DNA of 64,000 nucleotides from Oxalobacteraceae bacterium CAVE-383. Lineage in GTDB: Bacteria > Pseudomonadota > Gammaproteobacteria > Burkholderiales > Burkholderiaceae_D. Under the pieces are notes generated by a model. It searched no databases, was not told the origin of the DNA, and worked only from the letters and a program-made list of their open reading frames with translations. The DNA lies in contig REGP01000001.1 of assembly GCA_004134995.1 (NCBI GenBank), forward strand, positions 868,001-932,000. The letters run 5' to 3'. The translations under genes and the position numbers were made by a program. Shown one piece after another: positions 54,546 through 63,408 of this stretch (positions are counted from its first letter, which is position 1; every line of letters begins with the position of its first letter).

Positions 54546-55478
54546 TCAAATCGGCTTTGCCCGGTTGATTTCAACAGACACGTGAACAAGCTCTTCGTGA
54601 ATGCCAAGCAGTTTTTTGAAGAAATCGGGTTCGGCATCTCCTGAAACCATCAACGATACGATGCAGGCGTATTTTCCCTTGCCGACCCGCCAGACGTGAA
54701 GGTCGCAAATGGATGCTTGGATTGGACTGCCGGCGATGACCTCCTTGATCTCATCGACGACCGGCGCATTCATTTCCGCATCCAGCAGCACTTGGCCGGA
54801 TTTTTTCATCAGTCCATAAGCCCACGCCGCAACCAGAAATGCGCCGGCGATGCCCATTACCGGGTCCAGCCACGTTGCCCCCCATAATTTGCCGCCGTAT
54901 AAGGCAACGATGGCGAGTACCGAAGTTGCCGCATCCGCGACGACGTGCACATACGCTGCGCGAAGATTGAGGTCCTGGTTATGTTCGCCGCCATGATCGT
55001 GGCCGTGATGATCTCCATGGCCGTGGCTGTGCGACCCTTTCAGCAACCAGGCACAGATGAGATTGACCGCCAAACCGACGATGGCAATGGCGATCGCCTG
55101 ATCATAGTGAATGGCTGCGGGAGCGATCAATCTTTCGATCGACTGGAACAGCATCAATGCTGCCACCAAAGTGAGCAAGATGGCGCTTGTATAACTGCCC
55201 AGCACCTCGATTTTCCACGTGCCGAACGCAAAACGCCTGTCGCTGGCGAATCGGCGCGCGGCCGCGTAGGCCAGTACGGAAAGGCCCAGCGCCAAGGCGT
55301 GAGAGCTCATGTGCCAGCCGTCCGCCAATAACGCCATCGAGTTATAGATATAGCCGCCTGCAATCTCGATTACCATCATGACGGCTGTAAGGACCACCGC
55401 CCACCGGGTATTCCGCTCGGCCAGCGGATTTCCTTCGTCAAACACGTGCGTGTGCGACCATTTGTGGGATGATTGCAT
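54546..55478 (-). CDS. dmeF: Cation diffusion facilitator, DmeF-type Co/Ni exporter
   Basis: A 310-residue CDF transporter with six hydrophobic segments. It opens HKWSHTHVFDEGNPLAERNTRWAVVLT, typical of DmeF. The His-rich loop between helices 4 and 5 (SHSHGHGDHHGHDHGGEHN) and the metal-site residues in ALLADGWHMSSHALALG and AAYVHVVADAATSVLAI support divalent metal export; cobalt and nickel are known for this subgroup. A divergent RcnR-type repressor gene (55541) with intact Ni/Co ligands, and an operator between the two genes, complete a dmeRF-type unit. Confidence 0.88.
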   Translation of the reverse strand: MQSSHKWSHTHVFDEGNPLAERNTRWAVVLTAVMMVIEIAGGYIYNSMALLADGWHMSSHALALGLSVLAYAAARRFASDRRFAFGTWKIEVLGSYTSAILLTLVAALMLFQSIERLIAPAAIHYDQAIAIAIVGLAVNLICAWLLKGSHSHGHGDHHGHDHGGEHNQDLNLRAAYVHVVADAATSVLAIVALYGGKLWGATWLDPVMGIAGAFLVAAWAYGLMKKSGQVLLDAEMNAPVVDEIKEVIAGSPIQASICDLHVWRVGKGKYACIVSLMVSGDAEPDFFKKLLGIHEELVHVSVEINRAKPI

Positions 55479-55501
55479 TCATTAACCTTTATGTAAATAT
55501 A

Positions 55502-55517
55502 CTATACCCCAGTATAG
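55502..55517 (+). promoter_or_regulatory. RcnR/DmeR-type operator CTATAC-CCCA-GTATAG
   Basis: CTATACCCCAGTATAG has perfect 6-bp arms around a C-tract. Read on the minus strand it is TACTGGGG-TATAG, like the TACT-Gn-N-AGTA sites of RcnR but with a four-G tract. It lies between the divergent starts of dmeF (55478) and dmeR (55541), overlapping TATACT and TATAGT hexamers that may be -10 boxes. Confidence 0.75.
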
Positions 55518-55540
55518 CAGCAGCGTCGGGAGCCCAATCC

Positions 55541-55816
55541 ATGTCACACGTAACAAAAGACAAGAAATCTCTGCTGACGCGCGTGCGTCGCATCAAGGGA
55601 CAAGCGGAAGCGATAGAGAACGCTTTAAACAAGGAAAATGAATGCATTGCGATACTTCAACAAATCGCGGCCATTCGCGGCGCCGTCAATGGATTGATGG
55701 CCGAGGTTCTTGAGGGCCATATTCGCGATCACCTTGGCGCGGATCAAATGGCGCCCGACAAGCGAAATGAAGATATTGAGGACGTGATTCGGATGGTCCG
55801 GTCATATATGAAATAA
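55541..55816 (+). CDS. dmeR: RcnR/FrmR-family Ni/Co-sensing repressor DmeR
   Basis: A 91-residue all-helical repressor of the CsoR/RcnR/FrmR class. The RcnR metal ligands are all present: His3 after the N-terminal Met-Ser, Cys35 (NECIAILQ), His60 and His64 (EGHIRDHL). The core LQQIAAIRGAVNGLMAEV matches the family. I chose the ATG at 55541 with GGGAG upstream; a longer frame from 55469 would disrupt the His3 ligand. It would release dmeF when cobalt or nickel binds. Confidence 0.93.
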   Translation: MSHVTKDKKSLLTRVRRIKGQAEAIENALNKENECIAILQQIAAIRGAVNGLMAEVLEGHIRDHLGADQMAPDKRNEDIEDVIRMVRSYMK

Positions 55817-55952
55817 TGATTTGAGCGGCGATCCGGTACCGGAGGCAATCGGCTTCGAAGCCATCATGACCGGGATGCGCCAGCGCCGGTCGGACGACGA
55901 CCGGTTACCGGCGGAAAACCGAAAAAAGAATGCATAACCCCGAGGAATATCC

Positions 55953-57140
55953 ATGAAAACATTACCCGCTACCGCCGCGCCGGCGCAAACCGGTTACACG
56001 CTCTGGCAAATGGCGCTTTACATGTTGAAACTCGGCACGCTGGGTTTCGGCGGTCCGGTCGCGCTGGTCGGCTATATGTACCGCGACCTGGTCGAGAGAC
56101 GGAAATGGATCACGGAAGAAGACTATAAAGAGGGCCTGGCGCTGGCGCAGCTCGCGCCGGGACCACTGGCGGCGCAACTCGGCATTTATATGGGATACGT
56201 GCATTACCGGCTGCTGGGCGCAACCCTTGCCGGCATCGCGTTCGTCATCCCGTCGTTCTTCATGGTGGTGGCCTTGGGCTGGGCGTATATGCGCTTCGGC
56301 GGCCTCTCGTGGATGCAGGCCGTATTTTATGGCGTCGGGGCGGCCGTGATCGGCATCATCGCCATGAGCGCCAAGAAATTGACGCAAAAAAGTGTCGGCA
56401 AGGACAAGCTGCTGTGGGCGATTTACCTGCTGCTGGCGACGGTGACCGTCATAACCGAATCCGAAATCGCCTGGTTGTTCATCGCGGCCGGCGTGCTGGT
56501 CTGGTTCCTGCGCGCGCCGCCGAAGTGGCTGGCAAAGGGCAATCTGAATGCCGCTGCGCTGACCCAATTGCCGATCGCGGGCAGCCTGTTCGGCACGATG
56601 GACGTGTCGTTGCTGACACAGATCGGGATTTTCTTTGTGAAGGCCGGCGCTTTCGTCTTCGGCTCCGGTCTGGCCATTGTCCCTTTTCTGTATGGCGGCG
56701 TGGTGACGGAGCATCACTGGCTCACCGACAAGCAGTTCGTCGATGCCGTCGCCGTTGCCATGATTACGCCGGGGCCGGTGGTCATTACCGTCGGCTTCAT
56801 TGGCTACCTGGTGGCCGGATTGCCCGGCGCGACGGTTGCCGCGCTGGGAACCTTCCTGCCTTGCTATCTGTTTACCGTCCTGCCGGCGCCTTATTTCAAA
56901 AAGTACGGCAAGCTGCCTGGCGTCGTTGCCTTCGTGGACGGCATTACGGCCGCGGCGATCGGCGCCATTACCGGCTCGGTCATTGTGATTGCCCGGCGCT
57001 CGATCATCGACATCCCGACGATATTGATTGCCCTGGTAACGATCGCGCTGTTATGGAAATTCAAGAAATTGCAGGAGCCGGCCGTCGTGGCCGCCGCGGC
57101 CCTTATCGGATTGATCGTCTACCCATTGGCGCATCACTGA
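55953..57140 (+). CDS. chrA: Chromate transporter ChrA, long form (second copy)
   Basis: A 395-residue membrane protein of the two-domain ChrA type: LKLGTLGFGGPVALVGYMYRDLVERRKWI and LAQLAPGPLAAQLGIYMG in the first half, VKAGAFVFGSGLAIVPFLYGG and AVAVAMITPGPVVITVGFIGYLVAG in the second. It is quite different in sequence from the copy at 20011, so it is not a recent duplication. It follows dmeR by 136 bp on the same strand and ends 6 bp before the convergent SDR. Export of chromate, or of another oxyanion such as sulfate, is inferred from the family. Confidence 0.9.
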   Translation: MKTLPATAAPAQTGYTLWQMALYMLKLGTLGFGGPVALVGYMYRDLVERRKWITEEDYKEGLALAQLAPGPLAAQLGIYMGYVHYRLLGATLAGIAFVIPSFFMVVALGWAYMRFGGLSWMQAVFYGVGAAVIGIIAMSAKKLTQKSVGKDKLLWAIYLLLATVTVITESEIAWLFIAAGVLVWFLRAPPKWLAKGNLNAAALTQLPIAGSLFGTMDVSLLTQIGIFFVKAGAFVFGSGLAIVPFLYGGVVTEHHWLTDKQFVDAVAVAMITPGPVVITVGFIGYLVAGLPGATVAALGTFLPCYLFTVLPAPYFKKYGKLPGVVAFVDGITAAAIGAITGSVIVIARRSIIDIPTILIALVTIALLWKFKKLQEPAVVAAAALIGLIVYPLAHH

Positions 57141-57146
57141 GAGCCG

Positions 57147-57938
57147 TCATTCCCCAAACGCCGCAGTGGTTCCCTTGAACGCCAGGTAACCGCCATCGAC
57201 CAATAAATCCGTCCCGGTCACAAATGAGGATTCCCTGGAGGCCAGGAACAAAGCGGCGGCGGCGATTTCATCCACGGTTCCAATGCGGCCCAGCAGATGC
57301 GCGGGGCCGCGTTTTTGATTGGACACTTCCCGGCTGCCGTACCGATGCAGGCTGCGCGCGGTGTCGATGGCGCCCGGCGACAAGGTATTGGCGCGAATGC
57401 CGTCCCTGGCGTGATCGACGGCAAGGCATTTGGTGTAATGAATGAGGGCGGCTTTGGTGGTCGAATAGGGCGAGCGTCGAGGCACGCCTATCTGCCCCAG
57501 TTGCGAGGCGATGTTCACAATCCTGCCGTCCCCGGTTTTGCGCATCTCCGGTATCGCATATTTTGCGGTAAGGAAGGCGCCGGTCAAATTGATCGCTATC
57601 GCATTGTTCCATTCTTCAAGGCCGATCGTTTCCGCCGTGCCGTCCGGTGTGACGGCGGCGGCGACATTGACCAGAATATTGAGCTTGCCGAATCGATCCA
57701 CTGCGGTTTTCACGGCAGCCTCGATTTGATCCGCGGCCCGCATGTCCACTTGCAAGGGATGCGCCCGGCCGCCGGCGGCCGTGATGGCAGCCGCGATCGC
57801 TTCAGCGCCGGCCAGCCGGATATCGGCGACGAGCACGGCGGCGCCCCGCGACGCCAGCCGCACTGCGATCGCGCCGCCGATCTCGCCGCCGCCGCCCGTC
57901 ACCAGGGCGACATCGCCCGATAGTAAATCCGCTTCCAT
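57147..57938 (-). CDS. Short-chain dehydrogenase/reductase (with ABC operon)
   Basis: A 263-residue classical SDR. The cofactor loop is TGGGGEIGG (residues 14-22), NVAAA is at about 90, the catalytic Ser is in NIASQLG, and the Tyr-x3-Lys is YSTTK. The C-terminus has SFVTGTDLLVDGGYLAF. It oxidises or reduces an alcohol/ketone with NAD(P). It is the last gene of a minus-strand cluster with the ABC importer at 57948-61956 and may act on the imported compound. Confidence 0.87.
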   Translation of the reverse strand: MEADLLSGDVALVTGGGGEIGGAIAVRLASRGAAVLVADIRLAGAEAIAAAITAAGGRAHPLQVDMRAADQIEAAVKTAVDRFGKLNILVNVAAAVTPDGTAETIGLEEWNNAIAINLTGAFLTAKYAIPEMRKTGDGRIVNIASQLGQIGVPRRSPYSTTKAALIHYTKCLAVDHARDGIRANTLSPGAIDTARSLHRYGSREVSNQKRGPAHLLGRIGTVDEIAAAALFLASRESSFVTGTDLLVDGGYLAFKGTTAAFGE

Positions 57939-57947
57939 TCGATTCCT

Positions 57948-59063
57948 TTAATTACGCGACACCACGACCACCTCCTCGGCGTCGGGCACCAGCCGGATTT
58001 CGGCGCCTGCGACGGCGTCGATGCGGCGCATGGCCGCCAGGCTGGAATGTACCAGCAAACTTTTCTCACTGCCGGCATTGACTTTGATTTCCCAAAATCC
58101 GCCTTGATAAACCGTGGTGGCGATCACGCCGGCCAGGCCCGGGCCTTGCGCCGGCGCGCTTTCGCGCTCCAGATGCATGCTGCCGGGCCGGATATAAACA
58201 TGCACCGGCGCGCCCGCTTTTAGCGTGAGGTCGATATTGCCTGCCGTTAAAGTGCCCAATGGCGTGGAAATCGTCGCCAGCCGGTCCGACGCCACCGATT
58301 CGATGACGCCGTCGAGAATATTGTATTTGCCGATGAAATTGGCGGTAAAAGGGTCGCACGGACGCTGGAACACGGTTTGCGGCGATCCCGTCTCGACCAC
58401 GCGGCCCTGGTTGATCACGATAATCCGGTCGGACAGCGCCATCGCTTCGTTCTGGTCGTGCGTCACGAAGATCGTGGTCAGGTGGGTGCGGTCATGCAGT
58501 TCCTTGATCGTGTCGCGCATCTGATCGCGCAAGCGCACGTCGAGATTGCTGAGCGGTTCATCCAGCAGCAGGATTTTCGGCTGCATGACCAGTGCGCGCG
58601 CCAGCGCCACGCGTTGTTGCTGTCCGCCGGAAAGCGCGGACGGCTGGCGCTTGGCGAAATCGGCCAGGTCCACCATCGCCAATGCTTCTTCGGTGCGCGA
58701 CCGGATTTCGGCGCGCGTGAGCTTGAACTTGCCGCTTTCAAGCGGAAACGACACATTGTGAAACACATCCATATGCGGCCAGATCGCATACGACTGGAAA
58801 ACCATCGCGATAGGGCGGCGATTGGCCGGGATGGCGATGTCTTCCTCGGAAGAATAGACGCACTCGTTATCGATGGAAATCGATCCCGAGCTGGGCTTCT
58901 CCAGCCCCGCGATCATGCGCAGCGTGGTGGTCTTGCCGCAGCCGCTGGGGCCGAGGAAGGTCACCAGATGGCCGGCGTCGACCGATATATCGATACCTTT
59001 GACCACGGGATTGGCGGGATCGCCGCCCGGGTAATGCTTGATCAGATTCTTGATTTTCAACAT
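57948..59063 (-). CDS. ABC importer ATPase, FbpC/PotA type
   Basis: A 371-residue ATPase with Walker A GPSGCGKTT, signature LSGGQQQRV, Walker B LLLDEPLSNLD and histidine in FVTHDQNEA, followed by a TOBE domain (about 270-365). The domain plan is that of iron, spermidine, sulfate and phosphonate importers. It lies 18 bp after the two-domain permease and 9 bp before the SDR. Confidence 0.92.
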   Translation of the reverse strand: MLKIKNLIKHYPGGDPANPVVKGIDISVDAGHLVTFLGPSGCGKTTTLRMIAGLEKPSSGSISIDNECVYSSEEDIAIPANRRPIAMVFQSYAIWPHMDVFHNVSFPLESGKFKLTRAEIRSRTEEALAMVDLADFAKRQPSALSGGQQQRVALARALVMQPKILLLDEPLSNLDVRLRDQMRDTIKELHDRTHLTTIFVTHDQNEAMALSDRIIVINQGRVVETGSPQTVFQRPCDPFTANFIGKYNILDGVIESVASDRLATISTPLGTLTAGNIDLTLKAGAPVHVYIRPGSMHLERESAPAQGPGLAGVIATTVYQGGFWEIKVNAGSEKSLLVHSSLAAMRRIDAVAGAEIRLVPDAEEVVVVSRN

Positions 59064-59081
59064 GGATAAATGCTCCGGAAA

Positions 59082-60878
59082 CTAAATCGTCAAGGAAATG
59101 CCGCGGCGTTTCGCTATCAAGTGAATTGCGCCGAATAAGGCCAGCACCATCAAGACAGTGAGAATGCCCGCCGCCGCGGCGATAGGAAAGGCGCCGTTTT
59201 CCCACAGCGTATACACCGCGATGGAAAGCAACTGGGACTTCGGCGAATAGAGGAAAATCGCGGTCGAGACTTCCCGAAAGACCGTGATGATCGTGTAGAC
59301 AAAACCGGCCAGCAGCGAAGGCATCAGCAACGGCATGTAGATCTTGCGGAAAACCGTAAACCAGACCGCGCCCGCCACCAGTCCCGCTTCTTCCAGTTCA
59401 TCCTTGATCTGGATCATGCCGCTGGTCATATACCGCATGCCGTAAGGAATGTGCGTGGTGACGAAAGCGATAATCAGCAAGGTCAATGTGCCATAGAGGC
59501 TGAAAGGCAGGGGCGCAATCAGATACCAGAACAAAATGCCGATGCCGATGATGATCCCCGGCATGGCGATCGGCACGAACACCAGGAGATCCAGCAGCCA
59601 TCGTCCGCGTATTTTCGTCTTGACCGTGATGTAGGCGGCAAAGGTGGTGAGAACCATGGTGATGGCGGCGGTGGCAAGCGCGGCGATCAGGCTGTTGATG
59701 ACCGACTGCAGGATATCCGGATAGCGGAAAACATTCAGATAATTGACATACGTCAGCCGATGCAGCACATCCAGCGACGGCACCTCATAGGCCGGCAGCA
59801 CCGACGCCCACAGAATCGCCAGGAACGGACTCAGCGCCGTGATCAGGAACATCAGAAAGAAGATGCCCGCGCAAGGCCAGCGCCACTTGCCAAGGGGCGT
59901 GGCCACCGGCTTGAAATTCTTGCCGGAGATCGTCGCGTATTTTCCGCGGTTCCTGGTGAGGCGGTTGGAGAAATACAGCCCGAGGACGCACAAGACCAGC
60001 AACACGTCGCCGATGACCGAGGCCTGTCCGTATTTGGGCGGGAAACTCTGGATCGCCGCATAGATCTGGCTCACGAACACAAAAATATGGGCCGGCGTGC
60101 CGATCAGTTGCGCCACCTCGAAACTCGATATGACACGGATAAAGATCAACAGGCCCGCGCCCAATATTCCGGGCCATGCCAGCCGCAGCGTGACCCGCCT
60201 GAAAACGCCGAAGGGCCCGAATCCCGCGATATAAGCGGCTTCTTCCAAAGAGGAATCGATGGAGGAAAAGACCGAAATGGACATCAGAAACGCCAGCGGC
60301 GCATTATGCAGCGCTTCTACCAGGATCATGCCGGGCATGGAATAAATGTCGAAAAGGGTATGGCCGGTCAATCCGAAACTGAAAGCGTTGACGATGCCGA
60401 TGCGCGGCGACAGCAAAAGAATCCAGCCGATCGCATACAGCACGCCGGGAATGATGAACGGCGTGATGACGGCAATGAAGGCGAATTTCTTGGCCGGCAT
60501 ATCGGAGCGGGCGTAGAGCCAGCCGAGCCCGACGCCGAGGACAGTGGCAACCACGGTGGTCGACATGGCGTAGAGCACCGAGGTGCCCAGCAGCTGATAG
60601 AAAATCGAATTGGAAAAAAATCGCTGGAAGTTCGCCAGCGTCCATTCGCTGGACGGCATCAAAAATCCGGATTGGAAGCTGGAAATCAACAGGGTAGCCA
60701 ATGGCACCACCGCCAGATAACCCACGATGATGGCGACCACGATCAGGATCATCGCTTCCGCGGAGAGCGAAAAAGGAAGCGCAAAGCCGGCAGCTTTCCG
60801 CATCAGCGGACCGGGCCGGGGGCCGGCCGGGCCGCTCTGCATGTCGTTTGCCGCTAGTGAAATTTTAGGATTCGTCAT
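59082..60878 (-). CDS. ABC importer permease, two fused domains (FbpB type)
   Basis: A 598-residue permease with two homologous halves of about six helices. Each half has an EAA-type loop: SLEEAAYIAGFGPFGVFRRVTL in the first, DELEEAGLVAGAVWFTVFRKIYMP in the second. Fused FbpB-type permeases usually serve Fe(III), thiamine or phosphonate importers. I chose the ATG at 60878; a TTG four codons earlier is in frame, and neither has a good ribosome site. It works with the binding protein at 60928 and the ATPase at 57948. Confidence 0.87.
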   Translation of the reverse strand: MTNPKISLAANDMQSGPAGPRPGPLMRKAAGFALPFSLSAEAMILIVVAIIVGYLAVVPLATLLISSFQSGFLMPSSEWTLANFQRFFSNSIFYQLLGTSVLYAMSTTVVATVLGVGLGWLYARSDMPAKKFAFIAVITPFIIPGVLYAIGWILLLSPRIGIVNAFSFGLTGHTLFDIYSMPGMILVEALHNAPLAFLMSISVFSSIDSSLEEAAYIAGFGPFGVFRRVTLRLAWPGILGAGLLIFIRVISSFEVAQLIGTPAHIFVFVSQIYAAIQSFPPKYGQASVIGDVLLVLCVLGLYFSNRLTRNRGKYATISGKNFKPVATPLGKWRWPCAGIFFLMFLITALSPFLAILWASVLPAYEVPSLDVLHRLTYVNYLNVFRYPDILQSVINSLIAALATAAITMVLTTFAAYITVKTKIRGRWLLDLLVFVPIAMPGIIIGIGILFWYLIAPLPFSLYGTLTLLIIAFVTTHIPYGMRYMTSGMIQIKDELEEAGLVAGAVWFTVFRKIYMPLLMPSLLAGFVYTIITVFREVSTAIFLYSPKSQLLSIAVYTLWENGAFPIAAAAGILTVLMVLALFGAIHLIAKRRGISLTI

Positions 60879-60927
60879 ATACCGATACAAAAAGAATTCA
60901 TCAGGGAATGCCCTGATGATGTGTCAC

Positions 60928-61956
60928 CTATTGACCGTTGATATGGAAGGTCGAATTGAAATCGTTCGCGTAATCGGCATAACCCGCAGCATCCTTCGGG
61001 TCGCTATAGACGACCGGATCCTTGGCCGGATCGAGAATGCCCTTTTCAGACGGCACATCCAGGCGGCTTGGCGTACGGCCATACTTGTCCTGCACGAAGG
61101 TTTGAATTTCCTTGGACAAAAGCCAGTTCTCGAAAAGCTTGCCCGCGTTCGGATGCGGCGCATTCTTGACCAAAGCGACAAGCTGCCATTCCGCCACGGT
61201 CGGCTTGGCGTTCAGCAGGCCGATCGGGTAGTGATCCTTTTTGGCGGAGGCGAACGCCTTGTAGCCGTAGGTGCCCAGCGAAATCGGGAATTCGCCGGCG
61301 ATGAGGCCATTCAGCGTCGTCGTGTGTCCGTCATTGAAAACCGGTCCGTTGGCCGCTATCTTTTTCATCAAATCGGGGCCGGCCGATTTCACCATCACAT
61401 GAAACCATTCCGTATCGGTGGTTTCGATTGAAAATTTACCCTTGTATTCCGGCTTGGCCAGGTCTTCGTAGCTGGTAGGCGGCTTCAGTTTTTGCGCCGC
61501 CAGCGTCTTGGTGTTGTAAGCGATCGGGATGGTCAGGATGTATTCACCGAACCATTGGCCGTTTTTGTCGACGGCCTGCGGAATCAGATTTTTTGCTTCG
61601 GGCGGCACGTAGGTCTGGAGCGCGCCGAAGGGCGCCAGCGCCGATACTTGCCAGGCGCTCGAGGAAACCACATCGACTTCAAACCGGCCCGCGCGCTGCT
61701 CGGTTGAAATTCGGATCGGAATCTGGTTGGCGCGCATCACGACATACTTCACCTGAATTTTCGGATAGCGCTTCATGAATTCTTCGGAAATGCCTTTTGC
61801 TTCATCCGGCGTCATTGCGACATACCAGGTAAAGGTTTTTTCGGCTTGCGCGTCCGAAACCATATCGGCATGCGCAGCCAAAGGCGCGAACAAGCCAATG
61901 GACATGCCAAGGCCGCCAAGAATTGAAACGAGTTTATTCCGTTGAGTGACTTTCAT
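60928..61956 (-). CDS. ABC solute-binding protein, Fe(III)/thiamine-like family
   Basis: A 342-residue periplasmic protein with a Sec signal (to AHA near residue 28). Family features are TFTWYVAMTPDEAKGISEEFMKRYPKIQV, PIAYNTKTL and KGKFSIETTDTEWFHV. It is a distant relative of the orphan binding protein at 28228. The start at 61956 follows GGAGAA. It heads the importer operon. The nearby operator pair (62130-62166) and the two SDR genes suggest an organic ligand rather than iron. Confidence 0.87.
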   Translation of the reverse strand: MKVTQRNKLVSILGGLGMSIGLFAPLAAHADMVSDAQAEKTFTWYVAMTPDEAKGISEEFMKRYPKIQVKYVVMRANQIPIRISTEQRAGRFEVDVVSSSAWQVSALAPFGALQTYVPPEAKNLIPQAVDKNGQWFGEYILTIPIAYNTKTLAAQKLKPPTSYEDLAKPEYKGKFSIETTDTEWFHVMVKSAGPDLMKKIAANGPVFNDGHTTTLNGLIAGEFPISLGTYGYKAFASAKKDHYPIGLLNAKPTVAEWQLVALVKNAPHPNAGKLFENWLLSKEIQTFVQDKYGRTPSRLDVPSEKGILDPAKDPVVYSDPKDAAGYADYANDFNSTFHINGQ

Positions 61957-62269
61957 TATTTCTCCATACGTGGACGTACATGCGTTATGCAAATTAAATG
62001 CCGCGACGGATTCATATAGGCAAAAACCGTTCCAGCTTCCGTGTTTAAAAAAAATCCTGTCCACTGAGAAAAACAAGCGAAAACAAAGTGCGTTATCTGT
62101 TTGATATTGTTTGTCCCGCCATTCCAAAAATTCCGATATAAAGGACATCGTTCTCATATGCGGAAAAATAAGCTAGACTTTGCGAAGCCGGAAAACGGCG
62201 CCGCATGCAATCGTCCCCACCCTATTTTTCAACTTGAATCGAAGTTAATCGAAGGATGTCTTTCCACAT
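61957..62269 (+). other. Divergent intergenic region with operator pair
   Basis: 313 bp between the binding-protein gene and the SDR at 62270. It contains the paired 17-mers at 62130 and 62150 and a single related half-site (TTCCACATATGAA) at 62262 that overlaps the SDR start codon. No additional gene is apparent. Confidence 0.6.
62130..62166 (+). promoter_or_regulatory. Operator pair A (two 17-mers, 20 bp apart)
   Basis: ATTCCGATATAAAGGAC (62130-62146) and GTTCTCATATGCGGAAA (62150-62166) match the motif GTTC-N9-GAAC with an ATAT centre seen in two further pairs at 63103 and 63409. It lies between the divergent importer and SDR genes. IclR-family regulators bind comparable sites as pairs; the identity is inferred. 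Confidence 0.6.
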
Positions 62270-63022
62270 ATGAATAAAGAAAAAATGCATGCCAGAATCG
62301 CGGTCGTCACCGGCGGCAGCAAAGGCATCGGCCGCGCGATTGTGCTGGCGCTGGCGCAGCGCAATTACGATGTCGCCATTTTCGATCCGCTGGAAGCGGG
62401 GCGCGAGGTTGCCGCCGAGGTAACCGCAATGGGACGCCGCGCGCTGTACTTGCCGGTCGATGTGTCGGACGAAACGGCGGTCAGGGAAGCGGCGCAAACA
62501 GTCGGCGCCCGGCTTGGAAGCTGCGGGCTGCTGGTCAACAATGCCGGCATTTTCCCGCGCGCCAGCGCCGTCGACATGCCGTTTGCGCTCTGGCAGAAAG
62601 TACTGGCGATCAATCTGGGCGGCGCCTTTTTGTGCAGCCAGGCTTTCGCGCCGGGCATGCTGAAAGACGGCGCGGGCCTGATCGTCAATATCGCATCCGG
62701 CCGCGGCATTCAGGGGGCGTCGCGCAACGGCGCGCACTATGCGGCCTCCAAGGGCGGCCTGATTGCGTTGACGCGCTCGCTGGCGCAGGAATGGGCGCCG
62801 CATATCCGCGTTAATACGGTGGTGCCCGGCGTGACGCATACCGACCAGCCGCTGGCGGAGACCAACGTCGATGAATTATATTCACGCGGCAGCCGGATAC
62901 CATTGGGACGCATCGGCCAGCCGGAAGATGTGGCGCGGGGCGTTTGCCTGCTGGCCGGCGATGACGCGTCGTACATCACCGGACAAAGCCTGTGTGTGAA
63001 TGGCGGCGCCGTGATGTTGTGA
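62270..63022 (+). CDS. Short-chain dehydrogenase/reductase
   Basis: A 250-residue classical SDR with cofactor loop TGGSKGIGRA (residues 14-23), NNAG near 92, catalytic Ser in NIASGRG and Tyr-x3-Lys as YAASK. The C-terminus is YITGQSLCVNGGAVML. It is unlike the SDR at 57147. I chose the ATG at 62270, which has AAGGA 13 bp upstream; an ATG five codons on is possible. It follows operator pair A and ends before a strong bidirectional terminator. Confidence 0.87.
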   Translation: MNKEKMHARIAVVTGGSKGIGRAIVLALAQRNYDVAIFDPLEAGREVAAEVTAMGRRALYLPVDVSDETAVREAAQTVGARLGSCGLLVNNAGIFPRASAVDMPFALWQKVLAINLGGAFLCSQAFAPGMLKDGAGLIVNIASGRGIQGASRNGAHYAASKGGLIALTRSLAQEWAPHIRVNTVVPGVTHTDQPLAETNVDELYSRGSRIPLGRIGQPEDVARGVCLLAGDDASYITGQSLCVNGGAVML

Positions 63023-63050
63023 TGCTGCGGCCTTGTGCAGGCATTGAATA

Positions 63051-63090
63051 AAAAAGCGGCGATGCATGTTCATGCATCGCCGCTTTTTTA
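63051..63090. terminator. Bidirectional Rho-independent terminator
   Basis: An 18-bp perfect inverted repeat (63051-63068 and 63071-63088) reads AAAAAGCGGCGATGCATG then its complement, with A and T tracts on the two sides. It would stop transcription from the SDR and also from the opposite direction. Confidence 0.93.
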
Positions 63091-63102
63091 TTCCCGAAAA
63101 AT

Positions 63103-63140
63103 GTTCTTATATATGGAACTTTGGTCCAAATATATGAGGC
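63103..63140 (+). promoter_or_regulatory. Operator pair B (two 17-mers, 21 bp apart)
   Basis: GTTCTTATATATGGAAC (63103-63119) and the weaker GTCCAAATATATGAGGC (63124-63140) lie just after the SDR terminator. No start codon is close, so this pair may support looping with pair C, 306 bp away, or control an unrecognised transcript. Confidence 0.55.
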
Positions 63141-63408
63141 GTAAAACCCTGTAATCCAGAACGACAATTGGCCAATGAATTCGCCTCCGCCATGAAAATG
63201 ATTCTCGCCGGCAAAAATATCCATAAAAATTCTTATGTCACATTGTCATACAAAAATCAGATTTTATTTTTTTGAGCCTTTTCAAATCAGTAGCTTATAT
63301 CACGCTAAATATTTTCATTAGATATAAACCGGGTTTATGGCTGTGAGCCATCGCAGGGCGGAAAAGTATTTTTAAGGGGCATCGACGCCCAAAAAAAGTG
63401 CCATTAAT

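Noticed and set aside
59451..60857. Long plus-strand open frame opposite the fused permease
   Set aside because: The composition is rich in Gln, Arg and His with no domain. The opposite strand encodes a well-formed two-domain permease.
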